Positions 9,016 to 19,959 of a stretch of DNA of 64,000 nucleotides are shown piece after piece. The stretch is taken from contig JASKOT010000001.1 in assembly GCA_032158125.1 (NCBI GenBank), positions 806,001-870,000 of the forward strand, read 5' to 3'. Under the pieces are notes generated by a model, which ran no database searches, was not told where the DNA came from, and saw nothing but the letters and a program-made list of their open reading frames with translations. The position numbers and the translations under genes are program-made. Positions within the stretch are counted from its first letter, which is position 1. Every line of letters starts with the position of its first letter. The DNA comes from Papiliotrema nemorosa (Eukaryota; Basidiomycota; Tremellomycetes; Tremellales; Rhynchogastremaceae).

Positions 9016-11950
9016 ATGCAACCTACGAAATCGGGCAAACCAAAAGGCTCTGCCGCATCCCACATCGCTCACCCTTCTTCACCCGAACCTTCCCCAGACC
9101 TCACCAAAGTCAGGACATATGCTGCGTGCAAATCTTGTCGAGTGAAAAAGGTCAAATGTCTGCCGGGACCCACCAACCCGGAAGATGGGACGCCCGGACG
9201 ATGTCAACAATGTGCACAATCAAATGCCGAATGCGTCTATCCACCTACGCGAGATCGAGCTGCCTACTCGAGGCAATATGTACAGAATCTGGAGGCCAGA
9301 GTGCAGGCTTTGGAAGGGATGTCGGGGAGGATTTTACCCATCATCGAGGCGTACGAGAAGAACAACGGGATCGTTCAACCTGAAGATATAGCCGGTCCAT
9401 CGAATATGACGAATGGGATAGACGAGGCTATGGATAGTATAGCACGAGTGAGGAGAGATACTTCGGAAGAGGCATCAGATATGGATGATGGAGGGCAGAT
9501 GACTCAAGATGAGAGGGGGAATTACCGATGGATAGGCGCTTCAAACACCTTATCCTTACTTGGATCTTTCTCCAATACCAGATCACCACACGAGCCCACA
9601 CCACCTGTTCCTGGAACAGTAGAAGGAGGGCATAATCCTTACTTTGGACACGTTGCAGGATCAGGCGTGGTCAAGGCGCTACCGGGGGTTGACGAGGTGA
9701 ATTATCCTGATCCAATCGAAGCTGCGGCCATGGTGGATGCGTTTTTCAAGGATATTCATCCTGTTCTACCAGTACTCGAGGAGAAGACGTTCAGAGAGGA
9801 CTATAGGAATCTGATGGAGAGGCGAGCAAAGCAACAACCGGAGACAGTTGGAGGTGTAAGACACCTGCTTCATACTCCCCGACGAATGGTTGACTGATGA
9901 TTAGTTCATTTCGGTCGTCTTTGCCGTATTCGCGCTCGGAGCGAGAGTATTGAGCACGTCAAAAGCCTGGCAGAGAGAACGGGACAGACTGGCAGCTGGA
10001 AAGCCATTCCAGGGCCATATCTCGGTCCAGCCAGGCGAAGCGGAAGCTGGAGTCATCTGGTACGAAAGGTGAGCTCGTCGATGCCATGACAAATGTCACA
10101 GAGCTGACGAGACAGGGCGCAAATATTGCATTATACCACACTCAAGGATGTCAATATCAGTCAGGTGCAATGTTTGACGCTTCTCGCGGCGTTCCAAGCA
10201 AGCGTTAATGCCATGCCAATGAGTTGGCTATTGGCTGGACAGGCGATCCGTGTCGCCCAAGATCTCGGCCTGCACGTAAGCTGACGGGGAATTGGAGGTG
10301 TCAGGCTGACTCAGTAGCGATCGACAGCCAGACTACGAATCAGCTTTACGGAAAAGCAAATCCGGGCTAGGTGCTGGTGGGCCATATACGGTCTCGAGAG
10401 GTGAGTAACGGTGATCGTCCGGCTGGTCGGCGCTGACGAAAAGACTGGTGTCGTCCCAGCTTGGACGACCGCTCGGTGTGGACGATCTCGACGTAGACGT
10501 CGCTTATCCAGTCATCATCGATGATCAGACACTCAGTAATCTTCCGCACAACCAATTCGATGCACCTGAACTGGGCGAAGAACCCTACTCTTCGTCCATC
10601 TCGGGCTTTGTGGCTCTGACGAAGCTGTCAAAAATAGCGGGCCGGGTCACTCAACTTCTGTATCGACCTTCTAATGGACGGTCAACATCTGATCCGACAT
10701 GGGCCGCAAGTCAGCAGAACAACATCAACAAGCTGGAAAAGATGCTCAAGGATTGGCTCGAGAATGACGTGGTCAGTACCCTGATAATGATTCGCTTGCA
10801 ACATGGCTGATGTTAGCCATCCAAGTACAAAGACGCGACATCAACAGGATCGGTGCAGCTTGTCTCTGCTGTACTCTCCAACGCATATTTCTCGGTTCGA
10901 CTCACCTTGCATCGGAACTTCTTACCGTCAAATCCAGACTATGCTCGTCCTCGACCGCCGTCCAACTCGCAGAGTTTGTCAATCCTCGTTGAAGCTGCTC
11001 GTTCGAGTATCTTCACACTTGCGCAACAACGAGTGTTGCTTCCTCCATCGCATCACCTAGCTGCTGGCTGCCATAATCTTTGGTCTTCAGCTGTCATCTT
11101 GCTCCTCTGCGAGGTGCAGGCCAGGGACCAAGTGGTCGTCGAATCGGTAGCCTCGTCAGTCGACCAATGTCGACTTACCCTCAGAACGCTCGAACCTGCT
11201 TGGCCCGGCGCCAAGAAACTCGTCGACCTTCTGAATGATGCCGAGGCGAGGACCAAAGAGGTTTCCAACGGCAGCTTCAATCCAGGTCAACGAAGAAAAC
11301 GTAAATCAGCTACACTTGACAGCGGATCTGCGCCAAAGCGACAGACCCCCGGAAACATGCCTCCGCCAAGTAGCATCGCATCGCCTCGCAGTGCGAATCA
11401 GACAAGGTGGTCCAATAACCGAGCAACACCACAGCATAGCAAGGCGTATGAAATGTCGGATACTCGAACTATGGTGGATGACGATTCATCCCATAGTGGT
11501 GCTTCTTTCCCTCCGACCGCTCAAGTCACTCCACCTCTGTCCACTACGACCACGCTAGGAACGACCATCGACACGTCTCAAATGTTCGATATCGGCGGTG
11601 TCACCTTTGACGGGCTGGAGATGCTGCAAGGTTTTGACTTTGGGACGACCGATTCTACCAATTTCTGGAACAGCTTCATCTCGCCCACTGCTGGTGGACA
11701 GTACGTGATAAGCGGTCAATCTACACCTGCATCAGGTAACGGACCTAGTCCGGGATCTTGGCAGATGCAGAACACGACGAATGACCATCCGATGTCTGGC
11801 GGATCAGGCTTGACTCCTAGTGCCGGGGGCGGAATCATGGGCGGCCAGGCCGGTATCGGCAATTCGGCATTTGGTGCAGATTTCTGGAGTCAGGTCGCTC
11901 CGGGAGGATACGATTGGGCTGCAGATCCAAATGTCCCATTCAACTTTTGA
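9016..11950 (+). CDS. Zn(II)2Cys6 fungal transcription factor with fungal_trans domain
   Basis: This is a nuclear DNA-binding regulator; its target pathway cannot be read from sequence. Six exons (9016-9855, 9905-10068, 10116-10275, 10318-10400, 10444-10771, 10817-11950) give 902 aa. The zinc cluster is CKSCRVKKVKC (Cys38, 41, 48) then Cys63, 66, 73, with a 14-residue loop that is longer than usual. A dimerisation-type helix follows (YSRQYVQNLEARVQALEG). The middle-homology (fungal_trans) region runs about residues 240-560, including DPIEAAAMVDAFFKDIHPVL, SWLLAGQAIRVAQDLGLH and RARCWWAIYGLERLVSSQLG. The C-terminus from about residue 670 is Ser/Gly/Pro-rich with a basic patch (GQRRKRKSA) and likely carries activation function. 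It is convergent with CEX1 (339-bp gap). Family assignment is sure; no orthologue named. Confidence 0.9.
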
Positions 11951-12289
11951 GCGGGGAAGAGGATGATTTTCGTCTTGAGCGAGTTGGCGTTTCGAATCAC
12001 GAATAATGTAGTCGAGTAGGAGAGATGCGGAAGCCGTACAGACAGCAATCGTACGTCTGTCAACTGTAATTTGGTGACTCTATTTTGTATACATCCTGCA
12101 CAGATTCGTCGATATTCTCAAAATGCAACCGAATCGATAGTATTGCATCAACCTCTCTTGGTGACTTTTGATCATGGTCGTGGCTCTGACATATCTATTT
12201 GGTTAACACGGAGCTGGAGTGTACAAGCTGATGCATAATCATGACAATGCAGATAGTTGCAGAAAAGTAGATCGTTGTACACTCTGTCA
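11951..12289. other. Convergent 3' region between the Zn2Cys6 factor and CEX1
   Basis: 339 bp holding the 3' untranslated ends of two converging genes. It is AT-richer than the flanks. I see no RNA gene or repeat. Confidence 0.5.
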
Positions 12290-15200
12290 TCAAGCCTTAC
12301 CCTTCTTCTGCTCTTTCATCGCTGCTATACGCTGAACACTCAGCGACATTCGTATCTCGAAGAAAAGACTTACCGCTTTCCTCTCTTCTCGCCTTCGCGC
12401 CATCTCTTTATCTTTCTCTTCCTTACTCATCCCCGCTAGACTCGGTGTGCTCGATGCCTCAAGTGCAGGCGAAGCTGATGCTGGCTTCTCGTCATCTATG
12501 TCACCCCAGCCATCATTGCTGGACATGACAGGAGTCGGAGCTGGCATCGGGGAGGACTTCGATGGAACGGGCGAGACGACCGGTGCGAGTGATGGAGCCT
12601 GCCTAGCAGGAGCTGGGGTAGGTTTTGCTGCTTTGGGTGCAGCGGTCTTGGCGGTGCCGTTTGCTGAACTCTGAGAAGGAGGGTTGACATAGTACGATTG
12701 CGGTGGAGGTGCGACTATCTCGGATACTGGCGCAGACTCGAAGGCCGCCCAGTCGTCTGTATCGGCATTGACGTCGATCAGGTCGTCGTTTCCCCATGCA
12801 GACTCGACTCCTTCATCGGCATCATGCCATTCGTCCGCTAAGACATCGGCTAGATTAGGCGCGACAGTCTTTGGCTTGTTGCCGCCGAGTCTCATGCCGG
12901 TAGAGGTCGAAACGGTAGCTTTCGGTGCAGCCTTTTTGACGTTGATGCTGGTTGGCTTGGGTGTCGAGGGCATGGTCCAATTGTCGTCCGTACTCGGAGG
13001 AGGAGAGGCAGCAGGGGAGCTCCAAGAAGACGTGGCGTATGAAGAAGCAGGGGGAGCCAGAGACGAGGCGGGTGCCGCGGATAAAGTCGAATGTGCATCT
13101 GAGCTCGACATTTGCTTTCCGAGTGAGGCCATCGCCCAGCCTGCCAACGCCCCTGCAGCTCCGGTAGCGGAGTCGACTAGCCCTGATTGGCCATTCGCAG
13201 CTGTGGTCGTGGTTGTTGGGCGATGATTCGATTTGTCCTCCGTCAGAACGGTATCAGGCTTGAGAAGGGTCAGTCCAAGTCTGCGTCCCGGTTGGGAGAC
13301 TTACCATAGCCGCTGCCATTGTCTCAATCTTCTTCAAAAACATGTTCATCGCTTTGAATGCTTGATCTCTGACCAATCTAGCCATCAGTACCAGCTGCAA
13401 GTTGTGATTGTCAGAAGACCTACTTCTCCTTATCGACCAACGTAAATGACATATTCGGCACAACTCGTCCAGCAAGGTCGTCCCGGTCGAAACAGTCCAC
13501 GGTCGCCATCAACGCCATCAACCCAGCGACTCGGGCATGGACAAAGGGATCCTTCATGCTCCTCGCGAATGCTGGCACTAGCACCTTCTTCTTCGTGTTC
13601 GGACCCAGCATCGGCGCGAGCCTACCAAGTAAAATACATGTGTTCGTCCTAATCGATGGCTCAGAATCTGTCTGCATCTTCGCAAGCAATCGCAAAAGAT
13701 CGTTGTTCAGAATTCGATCATTCAGCTGAACATTAGTCTAAGATCTATGCAAGCTCAATAATTCATACCTTTGAAGACAGCGGGTAAACGGCTTTGACTG
13801 TGGCTTCACGTATTATGGGTACGGTGTCGGCGAACCCGGTGATCTTTCGTCAGTCAAGTACGGAATGCTGACTCACCAGATGAGGCCAGATGCGGTCTAC
13901 TACCATCCGTTGATCTAATTTGTCGGAATAGACATCTAAACCTTCCAATAAGGCCATCCTCGTTCCCCTATCTGGGCTCGAGTACAGCCTGATCACTGGA
14001 CCCAGAACCAGCTTTGAGTAGTCGGCCGGAGCCACGGATTTGCCGAGCTCCAATACTAAGGGTAACATCGCGCCACTTGGTGCTGTCGGCAGGGAGAGCG
14101 AATGTAATAATGATGGTAAAACTCGGTATAACAAGATTGGTTGTGGTATCGACCCAGAAGATGCCGCCTCTTTAATCGTCCGCAAAAGGCCGAGCTTCTC
14201 GCCTTCCGATTTGAGCTCGAAACCGTCTAGCGCCGTAACTAGCTGGGTGATCGGGTTGTCAGCCCAAAACCCAGCTGATTCCGCCTCAGACACGAAAGCA
14301 GCCGTCGAGAGCCGAGTTCTGGGATTTGGGTTGAGCATACGTTTCCATAGTGGGAACAATGGTCTAGGGATAGCTCCAGCCATCGAGGGTGAGGGTTGAG
14401 TTGTCAATGTTGGACTGGGTGAGTTCGGGTTGTAAAGGGTGAATAGGAGCATGGCGAGGAGGTATGTGTCGGCTTGAGCGGGATCCGTACTGCAGGTCAG
14501 CCCGGGTCAAGGAGCATGCCGAGATCACTCACTCCCGCAAAGCTCCCCAGCCGCCTTTCTTGACCTCGGGTGCTGACACCTCGCCCACATGCCCAGGGGC
14601 GACACCTCCCAGACCCCACAATACACCCGCAGCATCGTCTCTCCCCGTGAGAAGGTCGAAGCCCCCTAGACGGAACTCCATAGCAGGAGTGACGAAGATG
14701 GACGAGGTCAGGACGTAGGCGTGATGTTGCGACAATGGTGAGGAATTCAAGAATGCCAAAGCAGTCTACCGATCAGGTGCCGTCTGTTGGTAAGGGGACA
14801 AAGCTCACGGAAATACTCCTGACTCCCCAACCTATCCAGTCTTCTTTTCCTTTACCCTTCCCTTGCGAACTCAACGACCCGCCCGTTGTCCAATCCCTCA
14901 CTACTCCTTCGAGAGGTCGGACCCGTTCCGTAGCGATATACACATGGGTCTCCGTCTCCACAGAGTCAATGTACTTGATACTGTGACAGTCAGCTGAGTT
15001 CGAGGGGACTAGACCATCACGCACATATCGGGATGTCTCAGGGTTCTCAGCTTCTTGAGTGCATTCTTTGCCAATTGTAAGAGGGTGCGCCGATCCTTGT
15101 TACCAGGTTGAAAAGGCGGTAACGTTGAGTCGAAGATGAATAGCGTCAGAGGCGTTCCGTCGTCCTGTCGTCATTAGCGGAGAGCTGTCAACGTGGCCAA

Positions 15201-15348
15201 GGCAGGTACAAACCCTTTTGGTGCCTTCGCGGATATCCCAGATTGTGCTGCCCGCTTCGATACCTGGTATCCTCTCCCCGATGGAAAAGGGGAACGAGAC
15301 GCCAGTCGACGCGAGCACAGAGGTGGTGATAGACTTGAGGTAGTTCAT
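12290..15348 (-). CDS. CEX1: SCY1-like pseudokinase (Cex1/SCYL1), tRNA export and COPI-linked
   Basis: Cex1/SCYL1 proteins are HEAT-repeat pseudokinases that collect tRNA at the nuclear pore and act at COPI sites. Ten exons (15348-15214, 15164-15025, 14980-14809, 14765-14533, 14489-13877, 13843-13769, 13725-13424, 13377-13305, 13258-12374, 12331-12290) give 889 aa. The kinase-like domain occupies about residues 25-300: FSIGERIPGIEAGSTIWDIR, LKKLRTLRHPDIIKYIDSVE, EFRLGGFDLLTG. The last has GGFD where an active kinase has DFG, and no HRD motif is visible, as expected for a pseudokinase. HEAT repeats follow (SFTLVDKEK then RDQAFKAMNMFLKKIE). A disordered Ala/Ser/Pro tail ends in a coiled EERKARIAAMKEQKKGKA, common at COPI-binding ends of the family. 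The start ATG 15348 begins MNYLKSITTSVLASTG. The promoter is shared with ADE6. Confidence 0.92.
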
Positions 15349-15717
15349 CCTGTACACAGCACGCGCCGGGGTCGTTTGCTTCGTCTTGACTGTGACTGGG
15401 ACAGATGCAGATGTCTGGGTCGCTCTACGCTCTGCGTCACGTCGATGGGAGAGCGTGTCAATATGGAATGGAGCGTCGTTTAATTACGTAATCATACATC
15501 CCCTACCTGGAATTTTGACTCGCTCAAACCTCCTTTTTCCAGCATCACTTCGCACCGAAGCGCTTGCCAAAGCCTGCAAACACACAGGCGTAGAGGTAGG
15601 CAGAGCAGCGAGTAATAATCACAGACGCTGATATGGAAGGTCTTCTCTACTCCGCATACCTATACCACCTATCCCGGCTCGGCTGCACTCTCATCAGGTA
15701 GGTTCGCTTCGAGATAC
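15349..15717. promoter_or_regulatory. Divergent promoter CEX1 / ADE6 with an upstream open reading frame
   Basis: 369 bp between divergent start codons. A 22-codon upstream ORF (ATG 15633, stop 15699-15701) precedes ADE6. A splice-donor-like GTAGGT directly follows it and an acceptor CATCAG lies just before the second in-frame ADE6 ATG (15736). A 5' leader intron is therefore possible and would choose between the two starts. Confidence 0.35.
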
Positions 15718-18700
15718 ATGTGTTCACCATCAGCCATGTTGGTCCTCGCTGGCTCGTCAGCCATTACCCCCACCCGACGAACGATTCTGTTGAAAGCCTT
15801 CCAGGCTGTCGTACCCGGTATCACCACCCTCGATGCGGTGCAACTGCACCTGGTCAACCCGGTCTCTTCCGACGCCGAGACAACCCTAAGCCAGACTGGC
15901 TCGAAGGAGAGGGAGATCTTGGATGCTTTGTTAGCGTATGGTGATGATGAACGTCTGACCGAGACAAAAGCATTCTTGGAGACTGGCATCGATGCGGCTG
16001 GCAAGGAGAACACATCCCTTGCGCTGTATGTCTTGCCTCGAGCCGGCACAATCTCCCCTTGGTCTTCAAAGGCTACCGACATTGCAAAGATCTGTCGACT
16101 CGGAGAACACGTTGCTAGATTGGAACGAGGAACACTCTACCTGATCAACTCGACTTCCCCTCTGTCCCTTCCCTCCCTTAAACCCCTCTTGCACCTCATT
16201 CACGACCGAATGACTCAGCTCGTCCACACCTCCATCCCTCCTTCATCTACCGTCTTCCCGCCTACTCCCCCCAAGCCTTCTTCGCTCGTAACTGTCCCCA
16301 TCATTGGCGCAGAAGATCCACAGGCCGTTCTTGGAGAAGCCAACGCCCGATTGGGTCTTGCACTGTCCGAGGCGGAGATCCCATATCTTGTTGAATCGTT
16401 CATCGCAGCTGGCCGAAATCCAACCGACGCCGAATTGTTCATGTTCGCCCAGGTCAACTCTGAACATTGTCGACACAAGATTTTCAACGCTAAATGGACC
16501 ATTGACGGCGAGGATAAGGAGAACAGCTTGTTTGGCATGATCAGGAACACCGAAAAGAATATCCAGTCTCTCGGCACAATCTCAGCATACGAGGACAACG
16601 CAGCAGTGCTGGAAGGCTACGAGGCTCCAAGATTCGCCATCGGACCACAAGGACAATACGGAGCCAAGACTGAGCAGATGCCGATCCTCATCAAGGTTGA
16701 AACTCACAATCACCCTACCGCGGTATCCCCTTACCCTGGTGCGGCTACTGGATCCGGAGGAGAGATCCGAGATGAAGGAGCTGTAGGAAAGGGGTCGAAG
16801 CCCAAAGCTGGTCTGACTGGGTTCACTACTTCCGACTTGCTCATTCCTGGGTTCACTCAACCTTGGGAGTCAGACATTGGTCGACCTAGCCATATTGCCT
16901 CAGCTCTGGACATCATGCTCGAAGCCCCCTTGGGAGGTGCCGCATTCAACAACGAGTTTGGTCGACCCGCTCTGGGAGGTTACTTCAGGACATTCCTGCT
17001 CAATGTGCCCGGATCAAACGGAGATGAATGGAGAGGGTACCACAAGCCCATCATGATTGCTGGTGGACTTGGAAACGTTCGACCTGAATTTGCAAAGAAG
17101 ACCGGAATCGCCGCCGGAGCCAAAGTCATCGTGCTCGGAGGACCTGGAATGTTGATTGGTCTAGGAGGGGGAGCTGCGTCCTCCATGGCATCCGGTGCTA
17201 GTTCGGCCGATCTCGACTTCGCCTCTGTCCAACGTGAAAACCCGGAAATGGAGAGACGATGTCAACAGGTCATTGACGCATGCGTCAATAGCGTTGAGAA
17301 CCCTATCCAGTCGATTCATGATGTCGGTGCGGGAGGACTGTCGAACGCCTTGCCCGAGTTGGTACATGACTGCGGTCTTGGAGCTGTATTCGAAATCCGA
17401 GACGTTTTGGTCGACGATCCAGGCATGTCGCCGATGGAGATCTGGTGTAATGAATCGCAAGAGCGATACGTTCTAGCTGTCGCCCCGGAAAATCTGTCAG
17501 CCTTTGAGGCTATCGCCAAACGAGAAAGGTGTCCCTTCTCAGTTGTTGGTACCGCCACGACAGAAGAGCGACTCGTCGTCACTGACCGTCTTCTCGGTGA
17601 GAACGTGATCGATATTGCCATGTCGGTGCTTTTCGGCAAGCCGCCCAGAATGCACCGACAAGCCGCTACCGTCGACCCCAAGCGAGACCAGTTCGATTCG
17701 TCCCTGTTCACCTATTTGCCCGTGTACAAGGGTGCACCCACCACTTCTCTCATGGCCGAGACAGTGAACCGAGTGCTGCGCCTACCTAGTGTCGGATCCA
17801 AATCATTCCTCATCACCATCGGTGATAGAAGTATCACTGGTCTCGTCACTCGAGATCAAATGGTCGGTCCATGGCAAGTGCCCGTTGCCGATGTGGCGGT
17901 CACTCGTTCAGCCCACGGCTTTGACGTGCTGGTGGGTGAAGCCATGGCTATGGGAGAACGAACTCCTCTGGCTCTGCTCAACGCTGGTGCTTCGGCTCGC
18001 ATGGCAATCGGAGAAGCTCTCACCAACCTGGCGGCATCGAGCATCGCTTCGATGTCCCAGGTCAAGCTATCCGCCAACTGGATGAGCGCTGCATCGCACG
18101 ACGGCGAAGGCTCAAAGCTTTACGAGGCGGTCCACGCTGTTGGAATGGATCTCTGTCCGAAACTAGGTGTCGGAGTTCCCGTCGGTAAGGACTCAATGTC
18201 GATGTCGATGCGATGGCCGGGTGAGCACGGCGAGAAGAACGAGGTCACCGCCCCTCTTTCGTTGATCGTGACTGCATTCGCGCCTGTCGACAATGTTGAA
18301 AATACGTGGACCCCTCAGATTCAGAACGTCCAGGACAGTGTGCTCGTCTTCATCGATCTTGCTCGAGGCAAGCAAAGACTGGGAGGTTCAGCACTGGCCC
18401 AGGTGTTCAAGCAGCTCGGTGCAGAGGCACCCGACGTCGAGGAAGCGGGAGACCTCAAGGCTTTCTTCAATGCCGTGCAAACATTAAAGAAGGGCAACAC
18501 GGTTTTGGCGTACCACGATCGATCGGACGGTGGTCTGTTCACCACACTGGTCGAGATGGCATTCGCAGGACGATCCGGCCTCGAAGTTTCGCTCGATGCG
18601 ATCAGCCACGAAAGCGACTATGTAGCCTCATTGTTCAACGAGGAGCTCGGAGCGGTTGTGCAGGTCAAGACCGTCGACATTCCCGTCCTCACCGACGCAT

Positions 18701-19788
18701 TCGTTAAGGCTGGTTTCCCTACTCGGCACTTGCACGTTGTCGGCAAGGTCCTAGGTAGGGATGACCAGAACGTCACTCTTATTCACAAATCCGAGGCCAT
18801 CTACACGTCAACTCGAGGTGAACTGCAGCAACTCTGGGCAGAGACTTCGTACAAGCTGCAAGCCATGCGAGATGAGCCCAATGCGGCCAAAGAGGAATTC
18901 GACAGCATTCTCGACAACGAAGACGACGGAATCTTATTCGACATCAAGGGGTCTTTCCTGCCTGATGTCCAACGATTGGAGACTCCTCCTCGGGTGGCTA
19001 TCCTTCGAGAGCAGGGTGTCAACGGTCACATTGAGATGGCTTGGTCGTTCCATGCGGCTGGCTTTGACGCCGTAGATGTCCATATGAGCGATATCATCTC
19101 GGGCAGGATACAGCTCGGTCAATTCGCTGGTCTTGCCGCTTGCGGTGGATTCTCATACGGTGACGTCCTCGGTGCCGGTAATGGGTGGGCCAAATCGGTC
19201 CTGCTGAATGATACGGCTCGAAAAGAGTTCGAGGCCTTCTTCAAACGAGATGATATTTTCGCCCTTGGAGTCTGCAACGGTTGCCAATTCTTCTCTCAAT
19301 TGAAAGAGATCATCCCAGGATCGGAACACTGGCCAGCATTCAAGGCCAACCGGTCGGAACGTTTCGAAGGGCGGGTTTCCACCGTCCAGATCGATTCTAC
19401 TGCCGCCAAATCGATCTTCTTCAAAGACATGGAGGGATCCGTCTTGCCGGTCGCTGTCGCTCACGGAGAGGGTCGAGCTTCTTTCGCCGAGACTGGTTCT
19501 TTGGACGATCTGAAGTCGGGTGGACTGATCGCTGTTCAATATGTCAATAGCAAGAAACAAGTGGCCACGACGTACCCCAAGAATCCCAACGGGTCGCCAG
19601 AGGGTATCGCGGCTGTTCAAACGAGCAACGGAAGGGTATTGGCCATGATGCCTCACCCGGAACGTGTCGTAGCGGCTGAAAGTAACTCTTGGTACCCCTC
19701 AGAAAAGAAGGAAGAGTGGAAAGGAAAAGGGCCTTGGTTCAGGTTGTTCCAGAACGCTTATGCGTTTGCGATCAGTCATAGAAAGTAG
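15718..19788 (+). CDS. ADE6: Phosphoribosylformylglycinamidine synthase (FGAM synthase)
   Basis: This enzyme converts FGAR, ATP and glutamine to FGAM, the fourth step of de novo purine synthesis; it is a cytosolic single-chain protein. It is one uninterrupted 1356-aa exon, unusual in this intron-rich window. Order: N-terminal PurS-like region; linker with AQVNSEHCRHKIFNAKW; first AIRS half with IKVETHNHPTAVSPYPGAAT; second half with GVPVGKDSMSMSMRWPG and YHDRSDGGLFTTLVEMAFAG; C-terminal glutaminase with VAILREQGVNGHIEMAWSFH and LGVCNGCQ. The catalytic triad is Cys1186, His1313 and Glu1315 (MMPHPERV). Length matches the family (about 1340 aa). The start could be 15718 (MCSPSAMLVLAG) or 15736 (MLVLAGSSAITP); the second has the simpler N-terminus. 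It is convergent with HUA1. Confidence 0.97.
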   Translation: MCSPSAMLVLAGSSAITPTRRTILLKAFQAVVPGITTLDAVQLHLVNPVSSDAETTLSQTGSKEREILDALLAYGDDERLTETKAFLETGIDAAGKENTSLALYVLPRAGTISPWSSKATDIAKICRLGEHVARLERGTLYLINSTSPLSLPSLKPLLHLIHDRMTQLVHTSIPPSSTVFPPTPPKPSSLVTVPIIGAEDPQAVLGEANARLGLALSEAEIPYLVESFIAAGRNPTDAELFMFAQVNSEHCRHKIFNAKWTIDGEDKENSLFGMIRNTEKNIQSLGTISAYEDNAAVLEGYEAPRFAIGPQGQYGAKTEQMPILIKVETHNHPTAVSPYPGAATGSGGEIRDEGAVGKGSKPKAGLTGFTTSDLLIPGFTQPWESDIGRPSHIASALDIMLEAPLGGAAFNNEFGRPALGGYFRTFLLNVPGSNGDEWRGYHKPIMIAGGLGNVRPEFAKKTGIAAGAKVIVLGGPGMLIGLGGGAASSMASGASSADLDFASVQRENPEMERRCQQVIDACVNSVENPIQSIHDVGAGGLSNALPELVHDCGLGAVFEIRDVLVDDPGMSPMEIWCNESQERYVLAVAPENLSAFEAIAKRERCPFSVVGTATTEERLVVTDRLLGENVIDIAMSVLFGKPPRMHRQAATVDPKRDQFDSSLFTYLPVYKGAPTTSLMAETVNRVLRLPSVGSKSFLITIGDRSITGLVTRDQMVGPWQVPVADVAVTRSAHGFDVLVGEAMAMGERTPLALLNAGASARMAIGEALTNLAASSIASMSQVKLSANWMSAASHDGEGSKLYEAVHAVGMDLCPKLGVGVPVGKDSMSMSMRWPGEHGEKNEVTAPLSLIVTAFAPVDNVENTWTPQIQNVQDSVLVFIDLARGKQRLGGSALAQVFKQLGAEAPDVEEAGDLKAFFNAVQTLKKGNTVLAYHDRSDGGLFTTLVEMAFAGRSGLEVSLDAISHESDYVASLFNEELGAVVQVKTVDIPVLTDAFVKAGFPTRHLHVVGKVLGRDDQNVTLIHKSEAIYTSTRGELQQLWAETSYKLQAMRDEPNAAKEEFDSILDNEDDGILFDIKGSFLPDVQRLETPPRVAILREQGVNGHIEMAWSFHAAGFDAVDVHMSDIISGRIQLGQFAGLAACGGFSYGDVLGAGNGWAKSVLLNDTARKEFEAFFKRDDIFALGVCNGCQFFSQLKEIIPGSEHWPAFKANRSERFEGRVSTVQIDSTAAKSIFFKDMEGSVLPVAVAHGEGRASFAETGSLDDLKSGGLIAVQYVNSKKQVATTYPKNPNGSPEGIAAVQTSNGRVLAMMPHPERVVAAESNSWYPSEKKEEWKGKGPWFRLFQNAYAFAISHRK

Positions 19789-19959
19789 CAACGTCGGAAG
19801 AGAGGTTTGTAAAGTTGGAGAATCTTGGGTATGGAGTGAACCGAAATGCAAGTGTAAATGTCTCCACGCTTCACATGGCCCACAATCATCACATCGATTA
19901 AACATACAACCTACAATGATACTCGGACGATGCGACTGATCTATAATACGTAGCTCCGA

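Noticed and set aside
15720..15944. Alternative frame starting MFTISHVGPR at the 5' end of ADE6
   Set aside because: Would result from splicing the leader into the wrong frame; lacks the FGAM synthase sequence.
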